Both the position numbers and the translations under genes were made by a program. The notes under the pieces were generated by a model. It did not search any database. It worked only from the letters and a program-made list of their open reading frames with translations, and had not been told where the DNA came from. Positions 11,195-19,385 of a stretch of 64,000 nucleotides of DNA are shown here, piece by piece. This DNA is from Streptomyces glaucescens (lineage in GTDB: Bacteria; Actinomycetota; Actinomycetes; Streptomycetales; Streptomycetaceae): assembly GCF_000761215.1 (NCBI RefSeq), contig NZ_CP009438.1, positions 4,729,501 through 4,793,500 of the forward strand, given 5' to 3'. Within the stretch, counting starts at the first letter, position 1; each line of letters begins with the position of its first letter.

Positions 11195-11688
11195 CCCGGG
11201 CGACCTCCCGCACGGGCGCCCGGCCCCCGCTCGCCACCCGCCGTGACGTCCGCTCCCGGGCCCCCCTCCGCTCCCGGGAACTGCTCTCCTTCGCCGCCGT
11301 GGGCCTGCTCGCCTACGCCACCGACCTGGCCCTGTTCAGCTGGCTGCGCGGCCCCGTGGCCACGGACCCCCTCACCGCAAAGGCGCTCTCCTTCCTGGCC
11401 GGCTGCACGGTGGCGTACGCGGGCAACGCGCTCGGCACCTACCGGGACCGCGCGGGCGGCACCCCCTGGCGCCGGTACGCGGCGTTCTTCGCGGTCAACG
11501 CGGCCGGCGCCCTCGTCCAGCTCCTCTGCCTCGCCGTCAGCCACTACGGCCTCGGTCTCACCTCCCAGCGCGCGGACACCGTCTCCGGCGCGGGAATCGG
11601 GATGGCGCTGGCCACCATCGTCCGGTTCTGGGGCACCCGGACATGGGTGTTCCGCAGCGAGGGCGGGGTCGGATCATGGACTGGCTGA
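11191..11688 (+). CDS. GtrA-family membrane protein
   Basis: 165 residues starting at a GTG in a GTGA overlap with the UbiA gene. It has four predicted membrane helices and the GtrA-family features: LSFAAVGLLAYATDLALF at the first helix, LSFLAGCTVAYAGNALGTYR in the middle, and a C-terminal FWGTRTWVFR. GtrA proteins assist movement or anchoring of polyprenyl-linked sugars. The mycobacterial homologue Rv3789 is encoded beside dprE1/dprE2, so a role with the lipid-linked pentose made here is reasonable. No clear Shine-Dalgarno is needed because of coupling. Confidence 0.85.
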   Translation: MTRATSRTGARPPLATRRDVRSRAPLRSRELLSFAAVGLLAYATDLALFSWLRGPVATDPLTAKALSFLAGCTVAYAGNALGTYRDRAGGTPWRRYAAFFAVNAAGALVQLLCLAVSHYGLGLTSQRADTVSGAGIGMALATIVRFWGTRTWVFRSEGGVGSWTG

Positions 11689-12581
11689 AGAACCTTCCGG
11701 TCGTCGGGCCGTGGGCCGCACGGCTGATGACCACGCACGCGTGGCGCTCCTACGAGCGGCTGGACCGCGTGCACTGGACCCGGCTTGCCGCGGCGATGAC
11801 GTTCACGAGCTTCGTGGCGCTGTTCCCGCTGCTGACCGTGGCGGCCGCGATCGCCGCCGCCACGCTCGGCACCGACCGGCAGAAGGAGCTGGAGGACCGG
11901 ATCGCCGAGCAGATCCCCGGCATCTCCGACCAGCTCGACATCGCCGGGCTGGTCCACAACGCGGGCACCGTCGGGATCATCGCCGGTGCCCTGCTGCTGT
12001 TCACCGGCATCGGGTGGGTCGGCTCGATGCGGGAGTGCCTGCGGGCGGTGTGGGAACTGCCCGACGACGAGGAGAACCCGATCCTGCGCAAGGTCAAGGA
12101 CGGCGGAGTCCTGGTCGGGCTCGGCGGCGCGGTCCTGGTCACCCTCGTCGCCTCCACGGTCGCCTCGGCGGCGGTCGGCTGGACCGCCCGCCACCTGGGC
12201 CTGGAGGAACAGGGCTGGGGCAGCGCGCTGTTGCGGATCGCCGCGTTCGCCGTGGCCGTCCTCGCCGACTTCCTGGTACTGCTGTACGTCCTGTCGCTGC
12301 TGCCCGGCGTCGAACCGAGCAGGCACCGGCTGCTGGTCGGCGCGCTGGTCGGGGCGATCGGCTTCGAGCTGCTGAAGCTGCTGCTGAGCGGCTATGTGCA
12401 GGGCGTGGCCGCGAAGAGCATGTACGGCGCCTTCGGCGTGCCGGTCGCCCTGCTGCTGTGGATCAACTTCACCTGCAAGCTGGTGCTGTTCTGCGCCGCC
12501 TGGACGGCGACGCCCGGCAAGCGGGCGGCCGGGATCACCGCCGGCGACGCACCAGGTCCGGCAGCGGCCAGCGGCGGTTGA
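11676..12581 (+). CDS. YihY/virulence factor BrkB family membrane protein
   Basis: 301 residues from the ATG at 11676, overlapping the GtrA gene by 13 bases. About six hydrophobic helices are seen, with the family's RLAAAMTFTSFVALFPLL opening and a GVPVALLLWINFTCKLVLF block near the C-terminus. YihY proteins, once misnamed RNase BN, have no settled function; several are linked to envelope processes. Its 3' end overlaps the convergent carboxypeptidase gene by 47 bases. Membership of the same operon as the prenyl-sugar genes is inferred from spacing only. Confidence 0.87.
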   Translation: MDWLKNLPVVGPWAARLMTTHAWRSYERLDRVHWTRLAAAMTFTSFVALFPLLTVAAAIAAATLGTDRQKELEDRIAEQIPGISDQLDIAGLVHNAGTVGIIAGALLLFTGIGWVGSMRECLRAVWELPDDEENPILRKVKDGGVLVGLGGAVLVTLVASTVASAAVGWTARHLGLEEQGWGSALLRIAAFAVAVLADFLVLLYVLSLLPGVEPSRHRLLVGALVGAIGFELLKLLLSGYVQGVAAKSMYGAFGVPVALLLWINFTCKLVLFCAAWTATPGKRAAGITAGDAPGPAAASGG

Positions 12582-13848
12582 CCAGGAACGTGCCCCCGAC
12601 GAGCAGCACCAGCAGCCCGCCCGCGATCCCCAGGGCGATCCCCATGCCGGTGGAGCCGCTCTCGGTCGCGGCGCTCGCCACCGGCGCCCTGGAGGTACCG
12701 CCGGCCGCGGCGCCGCCGGCCTCACCCGTGTCCGCGGGGGCGGTGGCCGTGGCACCCGGCCGGCCGTCGGACCGGACGGCGCCCCTGGGCGGCACCAGCT
12801 CGCCGACCGGCTCGACCTTCCCGGCCGCCTGGAAACCCCAGTCGAAGAGCCGCGCGGTCTCCTTGTAGACCTCGTTGTGCTCGTCCTTCTGCGGGTTCAT
12901 CACCGTGACGAGCAGCACCCTGCCGTCACGTTCGGCGACCCCGGTGAAGGTGGCGCCGGCGTTGGTGGTGTTGCCGTTCTTGACGCCCGCGATGCCCTGG
13001 TACTGGGTGATGTCGTAGTCGCCGGTGAGCAGCCGGTTGGTGTTCTGGATCTCGAAGGTCTCGCGGACCGTGCGGCCCTTCTTGTTCTTCTTCGTCTCGC
13101 CGGGGAACTTGGCGGTCAGCGTGGAGCAGTACTCCCGGAAGTCCTTCTTCTGCAGCCCGGAGCGGGCGATCAGGGTCAGGTCGTAGGCGGAGGAGACCTG
13201 TCCGGGTGCGTCGTAGCCGTCCGGGCTGACCACGTGGGTGTCGAGGGCCTGCAGCTCCTCGGCGTGCTCGTTCATCTCCCGGACGGTCTTGTCCAGACCG
13301 TCGTTCATCGCGGACAGCACGTGCACCGCGTCGTTGCCGGACCGCAGGAAGACGCCGAGCCACAGGTCGTGGACGGTGTAGGTCTCGTCCTCCTTTATGC
13401 CGACCAGGCTGGAGCCGGCGCCGACGTCCGCGAGGTCCTCGGGCGCGACCTTGTACGTCATGGAACTGGGGAACTTCGGCAGCAGGGTGTCGGCGAACAG
13501 CATCTTCAGCGTGCTGGCCGGGGCGAGCCGCCAGTGCGCGTTGTGCGCGGCCAGCACCTCGCCGGACTCGGCGTCGGCGACGATCCACGACCGCGCGGTG
13601 ACGTCCTTCGGCAGCACCGGCACCCCGCTCGCCAGGTTCACCTGGGTGCCCGGCTGCCCGAGCCGCGTCCCGCCGACGGTCGACATGTTCGCCGGGGGAG
13701 CGGCCGACCGGGCGGCGCCGGGGCTCGCGCTCGCCGACGGGCCGGGCGACGGGGCGGCGAGGGCGGCGGGAGCGGTCAGCGAGAGGGACAGCAGGGTCGC
13801 GGAAGCGACCAGCAGGGACCGCCTGACGGTCTTCTGGGGTGCGGGCAC
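12535..13848 (-). CDS. D-alanyl-D-alanine carboxypeptidase (S11 family), membrane anchored
   Basis: 437 residues from a GTG at 13848. A signal peptide ends near AALA (residue 31), followed by an Ala/Ser/Pro linker and the S11 penicillin-binding domain: S112-T-L-K115, S170-G-N172 and K290-N-G292 in place of the usual KTG. A Gly/Ala/Thr-rich linker and one C-terminal membrane helix with an Arg-rich tail anchor it. It trims the terminal D-Ala of peptidoglycan stem peptides outside the membrane. There is no clear ribosome-binding site at this GTG; frame continues upstream, but the signal peptide fixes the choice. Confidence 0.88.
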   Translation of the reverse strand: MPAPQKTVRRSLLVASATLLSLSLTAPAALAAPSPGPSASASPGAARSAAPPANMSTVGGTRLGQPGTQVNLASGVPVLPKDVTARSWIVADAESGEVLAAHNAHWRLAPASTLKMLFADTLLPKFPSSMTYKVAPEDLADVGAGSSLVGIKEDETYTVHDLWLGVFLRSGNDAVHVLSAMNDGLDKTVREMNEHAEELQALDTHVVSPDGYDAPGQVSSAYDLTLIARSGLQKKDFREYCSTLTAKFPGETKKNKKGRTVRETFEIQNTNRLLTGDYDITQYQGIAGVKNGNTTNAGATFTGVAERDGRVLLVTVMNPQKDEHNEVYKETARLFDWGFQAAGKVEPVGELVPPRGAVRSDGRPGATATAPADTGEAGGAAAGGTSRAPVASAATESGSTGMGIALGIAGGLLVLLVGGTFLVNRRWPLPDLVRRRR

Positions 13849-13939
13849 GAGCGAGAACGTACAGGGCCGCCGCGCGGAAGTCCCACCCCCCTCTCCACCC
13901 CGGCCGGGGAACCGGCCACCGGGCGGCGATACTGAACGC

Positions 13940-14179
13940 ATGAAACTCAGCCGCCCGATCTCCTGGTTCCTGCTCGCCTTCGGGGTGTGGAGCTGGGTCA
14001 TCTGGGTCACTTTCGTCAAAAACCTGATCAAGGACGGCAGTGGGCTCGCGTTCGACGACGGTCGCCCGACGGCGTACTTCTGGGTGCACCTGCTGCTCGC
14101 CGTCGTCTCCTTCCTCTTGGGGACGGCCATCGGGGTCATCGGGTTGCGCGGACTGCGCGCACTGCGCCGTACGTCATAG
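13940..14179 (+). CDS. small two-helix membrane protein (SCO4848-like)
   Basis: 79 residues. There are two hydrophobic helices (about 7-28 and 48-68) separated by a polar loop with KNLIKDGSGLAFDDGRPT, then an Arg-rich C-terminus. It is divergent from the carboxypeptidase gene, with about 90 bases between starts. I recognise it as a conserved Streptomyces membrane protein of the type named after SCO4848, from memory. No function is known. It lies 51 bases before the metallophosphoesterase gene and may be co-transcribed with it. Confidence 0.7.
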   Translation: MKLSRPISWFLLAFGVWSWVIWVTFVKNLIKDGSGLAFDDGRPTAYFWVHLLLAVVSFLLGTAIGVIGLRGLRALRRTS

Positions 14180-14230
14180 CGGCCGCCGGACCACGACCCC
14201 CCTCCCCGCCCTCCAGGAGAGAGCAACGGC

Positions 14231-15556
14231 ATGGTGATCGTCTTCCTGCTCGTCACGGTGAGCGTCCTCGTGGCGGGCAACTGGTACCTGTGGCGCCGCC
14301 TGTTCCGCGACACCACCCGCGCCCCGGGAGCGGTCCGCCGCGCGGGCGCGGCGCTGATCGCGGGCGGCTGGCTGCTGGCGGTGGGCGCGCTGGTCGCCGA
14401 ACGGGCCGGCGCCCCGTTCTGGCTCCAGCGCACCCTCGCCTGGCCGGGGTTCCTCTGGCTGGCCCTGTCGATGTACCTGCTGCTCGCCCTGCTGGCCGGT
14501 GAGGTGGTGCGGCCGGTGCTGCGCCGCCTCCTGGAACGCCGGGACCGCGCGCGCACGCCCGCGGCGGCCGGGGCCAGGCAGCCGGAGCCGATACCGACCG
14601 GCGCGCCCCCCGCACAGCCGGAGGCCGCCGGTACACCGGACGAGCCCGGGACGGCGCAGGGAACGGACGGGACCGCGGGCACGCGGAGCGCCGAGGCGAC
14701 CGAGGGGGCCCGGCCGCCCGCCCCCGCGGCTCCCTCCCGCCGGCTCTTCGTCTCCCGGGTGGTGGCCGGTGCCGCCGCCGCGGCGGCCGTCGGCACGGTC
14801 GGCTACGGCTCCTACGGAGTGCTGCGCGGCCCGCGGGTGAAGCGGGTCACCGTCCCGCTCGCCAAGCTCCCGCGCGGGGCGCACGGTTTCCGGATCGCGG
14901 TGGTCAGCGACATCCACCTGGGTCCGGTGCTCGGCCGCGGCTTCGCCCAGAAGGTCGTCGACACGATCAACTCCACCCAGCCCGACCTGATCGCGGTCGT
15001 CGGCGACCTCGTCGACGGCAGCGTGAAGGACCTCGGGCCCGCCGCGGCCCCCCTGGCCGAGCTGAGGGCCCGTCACGGGGCGTACTTCGTCACCGGCAAC
15101 CACGAGTACTTCTCCGGCGCCGAGCAGTGGGTCGAGGAGGTGCGGCGGCTGGGCCTGCGCCCGCTGGAGAACGACCGCACCGAGCTGCCCTTCTTCGACC
15201 TCGCGGGCGTCAACGACGTGGCCGGCGAGAGCGAGGGGCAGGGCCCCGACTTCGGCAGGGCGCTCGGCGACCGGGACACCGCACGCGCGTGCGTGCTGCT
15301 CGCCCACCAGCCGGTGCAGATCCACGACGCCGTGGAGCACGGCGTCGACCTCCAGCTCTCCGGCCACACCCACGGCGGCCAGCTCTGGCCCGGCAGCCTG
15401 CTGGCGTCCGCCGCCAACCCCACCGTGGCGGGCCTGGAGCGGTACGGCGACACCCAGCTGTACGTCAGCCGCGGCGCGGGGGCGTGGGGGCCGCCGACCC
15501 GGGTGGGAGCCCCCTCGGACATCACCGTGGTGGAGCTGGCGTCCCGCCGGGCGTGA
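14231..15556 (+). CDS. membrane-anchored metallophosphoesterase (YkuE-like)
   Basis: 441 residues. The first 100 carry about three membrane helices, then a low-complexity Pro/Ala/Gly/Thr linker (about 110-170), a further hydrophobic segment, and a calcineurin-like phosphoesterase domain facing outside. All metal-binding motifs are present in order: VVSDIHLGP, VGDLVDGS, TGNHEYF and LSGHTHGGQ. YkuE-type enzymes hydrolyse phosphate bonds outside the membrane, possibly on lipid-linked or UDP-sugar substrates. The ATG at 14231 follows GGAGAGAGC. Confidence 0.88.
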   Translation: MVIVFLLVTVSVLVAGNWYLWRRLFRDTTRAPGAVRRAGAALIAGGWLLAVGALVAERAGAPFWLQRTLAWPGFLWLALSMYLLLALLAGEVVRPVLRRLLERRDRARTPAAAGARQPEPIPTGAPPAQPEAAGTPDEPGTAQGTDGTAGTRSAEATEGARPPAPAAPSRRLFVSRVVAGAAAAAAVGTVGYGSYGVLRGPRVKRVTVPLAKLPRGAHGFRIAVVSDIHLGPVLGRGFAQKVVDTINSTQPDLIAVVGDLVDGSVKDLGPAAAPLAELRARHGAYFVTGNHEYFSGAEQWVEEVRRLGLRPLENDRTELPFFDLAGVNDVAGESEGQGPDFGRALGDRDTARACVLLAHQPVQIHDAVEHGVDLQLSGHTHGGQLWPGSLLASAANPTVAGLERYGDTQLYVSRGAGAWGPPTRVGAPSDITVVELASRRA

Positions 15557-15694
15557 CCGCGCGCTCCGAGCGAACCATGGCCTGATCTCGATGGCACACC
15601 CGACCACCGCACCGCCGCATCCGCCCAACCCGCACCGGGCGACCGCCCGGCACCGCACCATGTGTCAGAGGTGTGAGGGGGGTGAGGAGCGGCA

Positions 15695-16099
15695 GTGATG
15701 AGGCGCTACGCGTTCCGGCTGCCCCGGCACCCGGGTTCCGTCGGCCTCGCCCGGCGCCGGGTGCGGGACCACCTGGCCGCCTGGGGGCACGGCCCGGACG
15801 ACCCCGCGCTCGGCGACGCCGCGCTGCTGGTGTCCGAACTCGCCACCAACGCCCTGCGCCACGGGCCCCACGCGCAGGGCGAGTTCGAGGTCGCGGTCAC
15901 CGCGCTGGCCGACGGCTCCTGTCTCCTGGAGGTCTCCGACGAGGGCCGGGCGGCCCCCCGGATGCGGACGCCGGAGCCCTGGGAGGAGAGCGGCCGGGGC
16001 CTGCACCTGGTGGAGCACGTCGCCGCCGCCTGGGGCGTGTGGAGCCGGGGCGGCCACGGGAAGACCGTGTGGGCCCTGATCGCCCCCGCCCACTCCTGA
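15695..16099 (+). CDS. ATP-binding anti-sigma-factor-type kinase (HATPase_c_2)
   Basis: 134 residues with a single GHKL-type ATPase domain. Seen are the N box LLVSELATNALRHG, the G1 box VSDEGRAAP, and GRGLHLVEHVAAAWG with the G2 region. Streptomyces encode many such single-domain RsbW/SpoIIAB-like proteins, which bind and phosphorylate STAS antagonists or sequester sigma factors. No partner gene is adjacent. The start is GTG 15695, directly followed by an in-frame ATG (15698), behind GAGGAG. Confidence 0.85.
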   Translation: MMRRYAFRLPRHPGSVGLARRRVRDHLAAWGHGPDDPALGDAALLVSELATNALRHGPHAQGEFEVAVTALADGSCLLEVSDEGRAAPRMRTPEPWEESGRGLHLVEHVAAAWGVWSRGGHGKTVWALIAPAHS

Positions 16100-16130
16100 G
16101 CGCGAACCGGTGTGCGCGGGCGTGCGCCGG

Positions 16131-16865
16131 TCAGGAACCCGCCGTCTTGCGGCCGGGGTCGGGCAGCGCCCGGGTCATGCCCGGCAGGAAGTCGGTGAAC
16201 AGCTCGTGGACCTCCCGCACCAGCGGGCGCAGCACCCGGAACCGGGCCAGCGACACGCCCCGCGCGGTGAGCCGGGCCCCGCGCTCGGCGAGCCGGTAGC
16301 TGCGCTCCCGGCCCTCGGTGCGGTCGAAGATCCAGTACAGGCACAGGCCCATCTGGGACAGCCACATCAGCTCGGGCAGGGCATCCCTCAGTTCCTCGGG
16401 CACCTTGGTCTTCGTCGCGCCCGCCAGCACGTCCCGGTGGACGCTGATGGCCTCCTCGCGCGCGTGCTCCGACTCGGGGGAGAACGGGCTGAGCGGGCTG
16501 TCGGGGTCGGCGGCGTTCTTGAAGAACTGCACCGCGAACTCGTGGTAGGGCGACGCCACGTCCAGCCAGGCCTTCAGCACGCCCGCCAGCCGCGCCTCCA
16601 GGTCGCTCTCCCGGGCCAGGATCTCCCGGACCGCCGCCTGGTGATCGGCGGCGATCCGGTCGTAGAAGCCCTGGATCAGGTGCTCCTTGCCGGCGAAGTA
16701 GTAGTAGGCGTTGCCGACCGAGACCCCGGCCTCCTGGGCGATGGCCCGCATGGTCGTCTTGTCGTAGCCGCGCTCCTGGAACAGCCGCATTGCCGTCTCC
16801 AGGATCAGCGCACGGGTCTGCTCGGACTTGCTGGGCGGGTCGCCCGCACCGGGCGTGTCGTTCAT
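16131..16865 (-). CDS. TetR-family repressor, probable autoregulator
   Basis: 244 residues. The N-terminal helix-turn-helix reads TTMRAIAQEAGVSVGNAYYYFAGKE (about residues 36-60), a clear TetR DNA-binding domain; the C-terminal ligand domain is not matched to a known effector. It is the last gene of a minus-strand group after a membrane protein gene and a DCC thiol-oxidoreductase gene. Two palindromes TTGAAC(G)nGTTCAA in the shared promoter are likely its operators. An in-frame GTG at 16874 is an alternative start; ATG 16865 is preferred because homology begins after it. Confidence 0.87.
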   Translation of the reverse strand: MNDTPGAGDPPSKSEQTRALILETAMRLFQERGYDKTTMRAIAQEAGVSVGNAYYYFAGKEHLIQGFYDRIAADHQAAVREILARESDLEARLAGVLKAWLDVASPYHEFAVQFFKNAADPDSPLSPFSPESEHAREEAISVHRDVLAGATKTKVPEELRDALPELMWLSQMGLCLYWIFDRTEGRERSYRLAERGARLTARGVSLARFRVLRPLVREVHELFTDFLPGMTRALPDPGRKTAGS

Positions 16866-16905
16866 GGCAGGCACGGTAGGAGAGCCTAGTCAGTGCCCGG
16901 GCGGC

Positions 16906-17427
16906 CTACCGACCGGTGGGGCAGGCCCCGCCGGCGCAGCCGGGCGGGTGGTGCCTCCAGCCGGAGCCGGGGTCGTACACCCACCCGTCCGCGCGGCGGT
17001 AGGCCTCCCCGCCCCACCGCGCACCCCGCCACTTCGCCGCCGCCAGCACCGCGCCCCTGGCCAGCAGCGCCCCCGTCGGGGTGCTGAGGCGATGCGCGAG
17101 TCCCCTGTGCTCGCGCAGCGCCCACAACGTCACGATCCACGCGGCCGTCCCCTGATACACCTGTCCGGCGTCCCCGACGACGGTGATCTCGTCGAGGGTG
17201 GCGCCGTGGTCCAGGCCGGGGAAGCGCCGCCGGGCCTCGGCGGAGGCCGCGGGCAGCGGCTCCAGCGGGACCAGCTGCGGCTGCCGCACCAGCCAGTCGC
17301 GCAGGAAGGCGCACAGACCGCACTCGGCGTCGTACAGGACGGTGAGCCGGCGGACCGGGACGCGCGAGGCGTCCCGGTCCGCGGCGGTGGTCACGGCTCC
17401 CCCCGCGGCGGTGGTCACCGCGCTCAC
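16906..17427 (-). CDS. DCC-family thiol-disulfide oxidoreductase
   Basis: 173 residues. The DUF393/DCC family signature is at LTVLYDAECGLCAFLRDWL (about residues 28-46), with a CxxC thioredoxin-like pair. A second Cys pair is near the extreme C-terminus (PPGCAGGACP). Family members are thought to be thiol-disulfide exchange proteins. The GTG at 17427 overlaps the stop of the preceding membrane protein gene by 4 bases (GTGA), so the two are coupled. The TetR gene follows 40 bases on. Confidence 0.8.
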   Translation of the reverse strand: MSAVTTAAGGAVTTAADRDASRVPVRRLTVLYDAECGLCAFLRDWLVRQPQLVPLEPLPAASAEARRRFPGLDHGATLDEITVVGDAGQVYQGTAAWIVTLWALREHRGLAHRLSTPTGALLARGAVLAAAKWRGARWGGEAYRRADGWVYDPGSGWRHHPPGCAGGACPTGR

Positions 17428-17831
17428 GCCCCGGCCGTGGGGGCGGCCCAGCCCTGCGGCGGGACCGGCGGGAGCTGCTCGCGCTCCATCACCCCGCGCC
17501 GCCGGATGCGGTTGAGCACGTACACGTTGCCCAGGTGCATGACGCCCAGCACCAGCAGCACCACGCCCAGCTTGGTCGACAGCGCCTCGAAGATCCCGCG
17601 CGTGTCGGTGACGGTCTCCTCGTCGCCCAGGTAGAGGGCCACGAAGCCCAGGTTGACCAGGTAGAAGCCGACCACGAGGAGGTGGTTGACGGCGTCGGCG
17701 AGCTTTTCGTTGCCGTGCAGCACATCGGCGAGGAAGACCCGCCCGTTGCGGCTCAGCGTGCGGGCCACCCAGACGGTCAGGGCGATGCTCACCAGCAGGT
17801 AGATGACGTAGGCGACGACCGTACGGTCCAT
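17424..17831 (-). CDS. three-helix integral membrane protein of unknown function
   Basis: 135 residues. Hydrophobic helices are at about 6-26, 53-72 and 90-108, with an Arg-rich segment after the last and a Pro-rich tail. No family is recognised with confidence. ATG 17831 was chosen because GGTGGGGG lies just upstream; a GTG at 17840 is possible. It is the first gene of the TetR-controlled operon: the promoter and two operator palindromes lie at 17847-17905. Coupling to the DCC protein suggests a membrane redox or stress function, by inference only. Confidence 0.7.
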   Translation of the reverse strand: MDRTVVAYVIYLLVSIALTVWVARTLSRNGRVFLADVLHGNEKLADAVNHLLVVGFYLVNLGFVALYLGDEETVTDTRGIFEALSTKLGVVLLVLGVMHLGNVYVLNRIRRRGVMEREQLPPVPPQGWAAPTAGA

Positions 17832-17846
17832 GTCCCCCACCCTTTC

Positions 17847-17860
17847 TTGAACGCGTTCAA
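17847..17860. promoter_or_regulatory. TetR operator candidate O1
   Basis: A perfect 14-base palindrome TTGAACGCGTTCAA, 15 bases before the start of the first gene of the TetR operon and downstream of the proposed -10 element. A near-identical copy lies 45 bases away (centre to centre). Confidence 0.75.
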
Positions 17861-17876
17861 AACGCTGACAGGGCAG

Positions 17877-17905
17877 ACTCTAGACCTGTTTTTGAACGTG
17901 TTCAA
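17877..17905 (-). promoter_or_regulatory. housekeeping-type promoter overlapping operator O2
   Basis: On the minus strand a -35 TTGAAC (17905-17900), a 17-base spacer and a -10 TAGAGT (17882-17877) form a good primary-sigma promoter. The -35 hexamer is the left half of the second palindrome TTGAACGTGTTCAA in plus-strand terms (17892-17905), one mismatch from perfect. Repressor bound there would block RNA polymerase. Confidence 0.7.
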
Positions 17906-17962
17906 CCAAGGGGGGCCGCACCGTCGGTGTGACCCGCGCCGCACCGGTGCCGTGCGGACCGC

Positions 17963-18373
17963 TCAGGGCCGGCGCCCCAGTTCCGGCCGCTTGCCGTAGT
18001 CCGTGAACCCGAGGACGTTGCCCCATGGGTCGGCGATCTCCACCGTCCAGCCGGTGGCTACGGGGGCGGGCTCCTCCAGCGGCGTGATGCCCGCGTGGGC
18101 CAGTGCCCGCGCGGCGGCCCGGGCGTCCGGCACCTCCAGCCACACCCGCGGGGACGGCCACGGCGGCGGCCGGTGCCCGAACCCCTCCTCCCTGCGCAGC
18201 AGCAGGCCCGGGGTCTCGCCCCCCACCTTCAGCAGGGCGATGCCGGCCTCGTCGAGCCGGAAGGCGGTCGTGAACCCGGCGCGTTCGTAGAACGTCACCG
18301 CCTCGGCGAGGTCGCCGACGGGCAGCAGCACGTTGTCGAAGCCGAGCAGCTCGTACGACTGGTCGTCTGACAT
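17963..18373 (-). CDS. VOC-superfamily (glyoxalase/bleomycin-resistance-like) protein
   Basis: 136 residues with one beta-alpha-beta-beta-beta repeat pair typical of the vicinal oxygen chelate fold: DNVLLPVGDLAEAVTFYERAGF at the N-terminus and EIADPWGNVLGFTDYG at the C-terminus. The final Glu-containing EIADPWGN is the usual metal-side strand. The first metal ligand, often His or Gln near the N-terminus, is Asn here, so enzymatic activity is uncertain. The ATG at 18373 precedes MSDDQSYE; the remaining upstream frame is not supported. It stands alone between two operons. Confidence 0.8.
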   Translation of the reverse strand: MSDDQSYELLGFDNVLLPVGDLAEAVTFYERAGFTTAFRLDEAGIALLKVGGETPGLLLRREEGFGHRPPPWPSPRVWLEVPDARAAARALAHAGITPLEEPAPVATGWTVEIADPWGNVLGFTDYGKRPELGRRP

Positions 18374-18570
18374 ACCGTCAGAATAGGGCGGAAGGCGGCC
18401 GGATCCCGGCATTGCCGGTGGCGGCCCGCACCGACGCCCGCCCGGCAGCGGTGACGTTCGCCGAGACGGCGCCCGCGCGAAGCCGCGAGAACGGCCCCGG
18501 GCGCACCGCGCGGCGCCCCTGCGGCTGCCCGCTCCGGCGGAGCCCGGCCGGGGCCGGCCCGGGGACGACG

Positions 18571-18604
18571 CGGGCCCCGCCTCCCCAGGGGGAGACGGGG
18601 CCCG
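18571..18604 (-). terminator. terminator of the sdh operon
   Basis: A 15-bp GC-only stem with one mismatch and a 4-base loop, 20 bases after the sdhB stop codon on the minus strand. No coding gene is seen in 18374-18623. Confidence 0.7.
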
Positions 18605-18623
18605 GAAAGGGTCGACCCGAGGA

Positions 18624-19385
18624 TCAGTAGCGGCGCGTGATCAGCGCCCGCTTCACTTCCTGGATCGCCTTGGTGACCTCGATACCGCGCGGGCAGGCGT
18701 CCGTGCAGTTGAACGTCGTGCGGCAGCGCCAGACGCCGTCCTTGTCGTTGAGGATCTCCAGGCGCTGCTCGCCCGCCTCGTCACGCGAGTCGAAGATGAA
18801 GCGGTGCGCGTTGACGATGGCGGCCGGGCCGAAGTACTGGCCGTCGTTCCAGAACACCGGGCACGAGGTGGTGCAGGCGGCGCACAGGATGCACTTCGTG
18901 GTGTCGTCGAAGCGCTCGCGGTCCTCGGCCGACTGGAGCCGCTCACGGGTCGGCTCGTTGGTGTCCTTCGTGATCAGGAAGGGCATCACGTCCCGGTACG
19001 CCTGGAAGAACGGCTCCATGTCGACGACCAGGTCCTTCAGGACCGTCAGGCCCTTTATGGGCTCGACCGTGATCGGCTTCTCCGGGTTGATGTCCTTGAT
19101 CAGCGTCTTGCAGGCCAGACGGTTCTTGCCGTTGATCCGCATGGCGTCCGAGCCGCAGATGCCGTGGGCGCAGGAGCGGCGGAAGGTCAGCGTGCCGTCC
19201 AGGTCCCACTTGATCTTGTGCAGCCCGTCGAGGACGCGCTCCTTGGGGTCGATCTCCAGCTGAAAGTCTTCCCAGGTCGCCTCCGCCGAGATCTCCGGGT
19301 TGAACCGGCGGACCCGGAAGGTGACGGTGATGTACGGGGAGGCGGCGGAGTCCGCCCCGACCTTGTCCAGAACAGGGGTAGCCAT
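18624..19385 (-). CDS. sdhB: succinate dehydrogenase iron-sulfur subunit
   Basis: 253 residues. The [2Fe-2S] cluster site is in CAHGICGSDAMRINGKNRLAC (split here; Cys near residues 71-91), and the [4Fe-4S]/[3Fe-4S] sites are in CILCAACTTSCPVFW and CTDACPRGIEV. It passes electrons from SdhA to the quinone site of the membrane anchor in complex II. The ATG overlaps the sdhA stop by one base (TGATG), so translation is coupled. It is the last gene of the operon, followed by a hairpin. Confidence 0.96.
   Translation of the reverse strand: MATPVLDKVGADSAASPYITVTFRVRRFNPEISAEATWEDFQLEIDPKERVLDGLHKIKWDLDGTLTFRRSCAHGICGSDAMRINGKNRLACKTLIKDINPEKPITVEPIKGLTVLKDLVVDMEPFFQAYRDVMPFLITKDTNEPTRERLQSAEDRERFDDTTKCILCAACTTSCPVFWNDGQYFGPAAIVNAHRFIFDSRDEAGEQRLEILNDKDGVWRCRTTFNCTDACPRGIEVTKAIQEVKRALITRRY

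Noticed and set aside
18412-18630. Short plus-strand frame between the VOC gene and sdhB
   Set aside because: Composition is Pro/Arg/Gly-rich without homology, and it lies across the sdh terminator hairpin.
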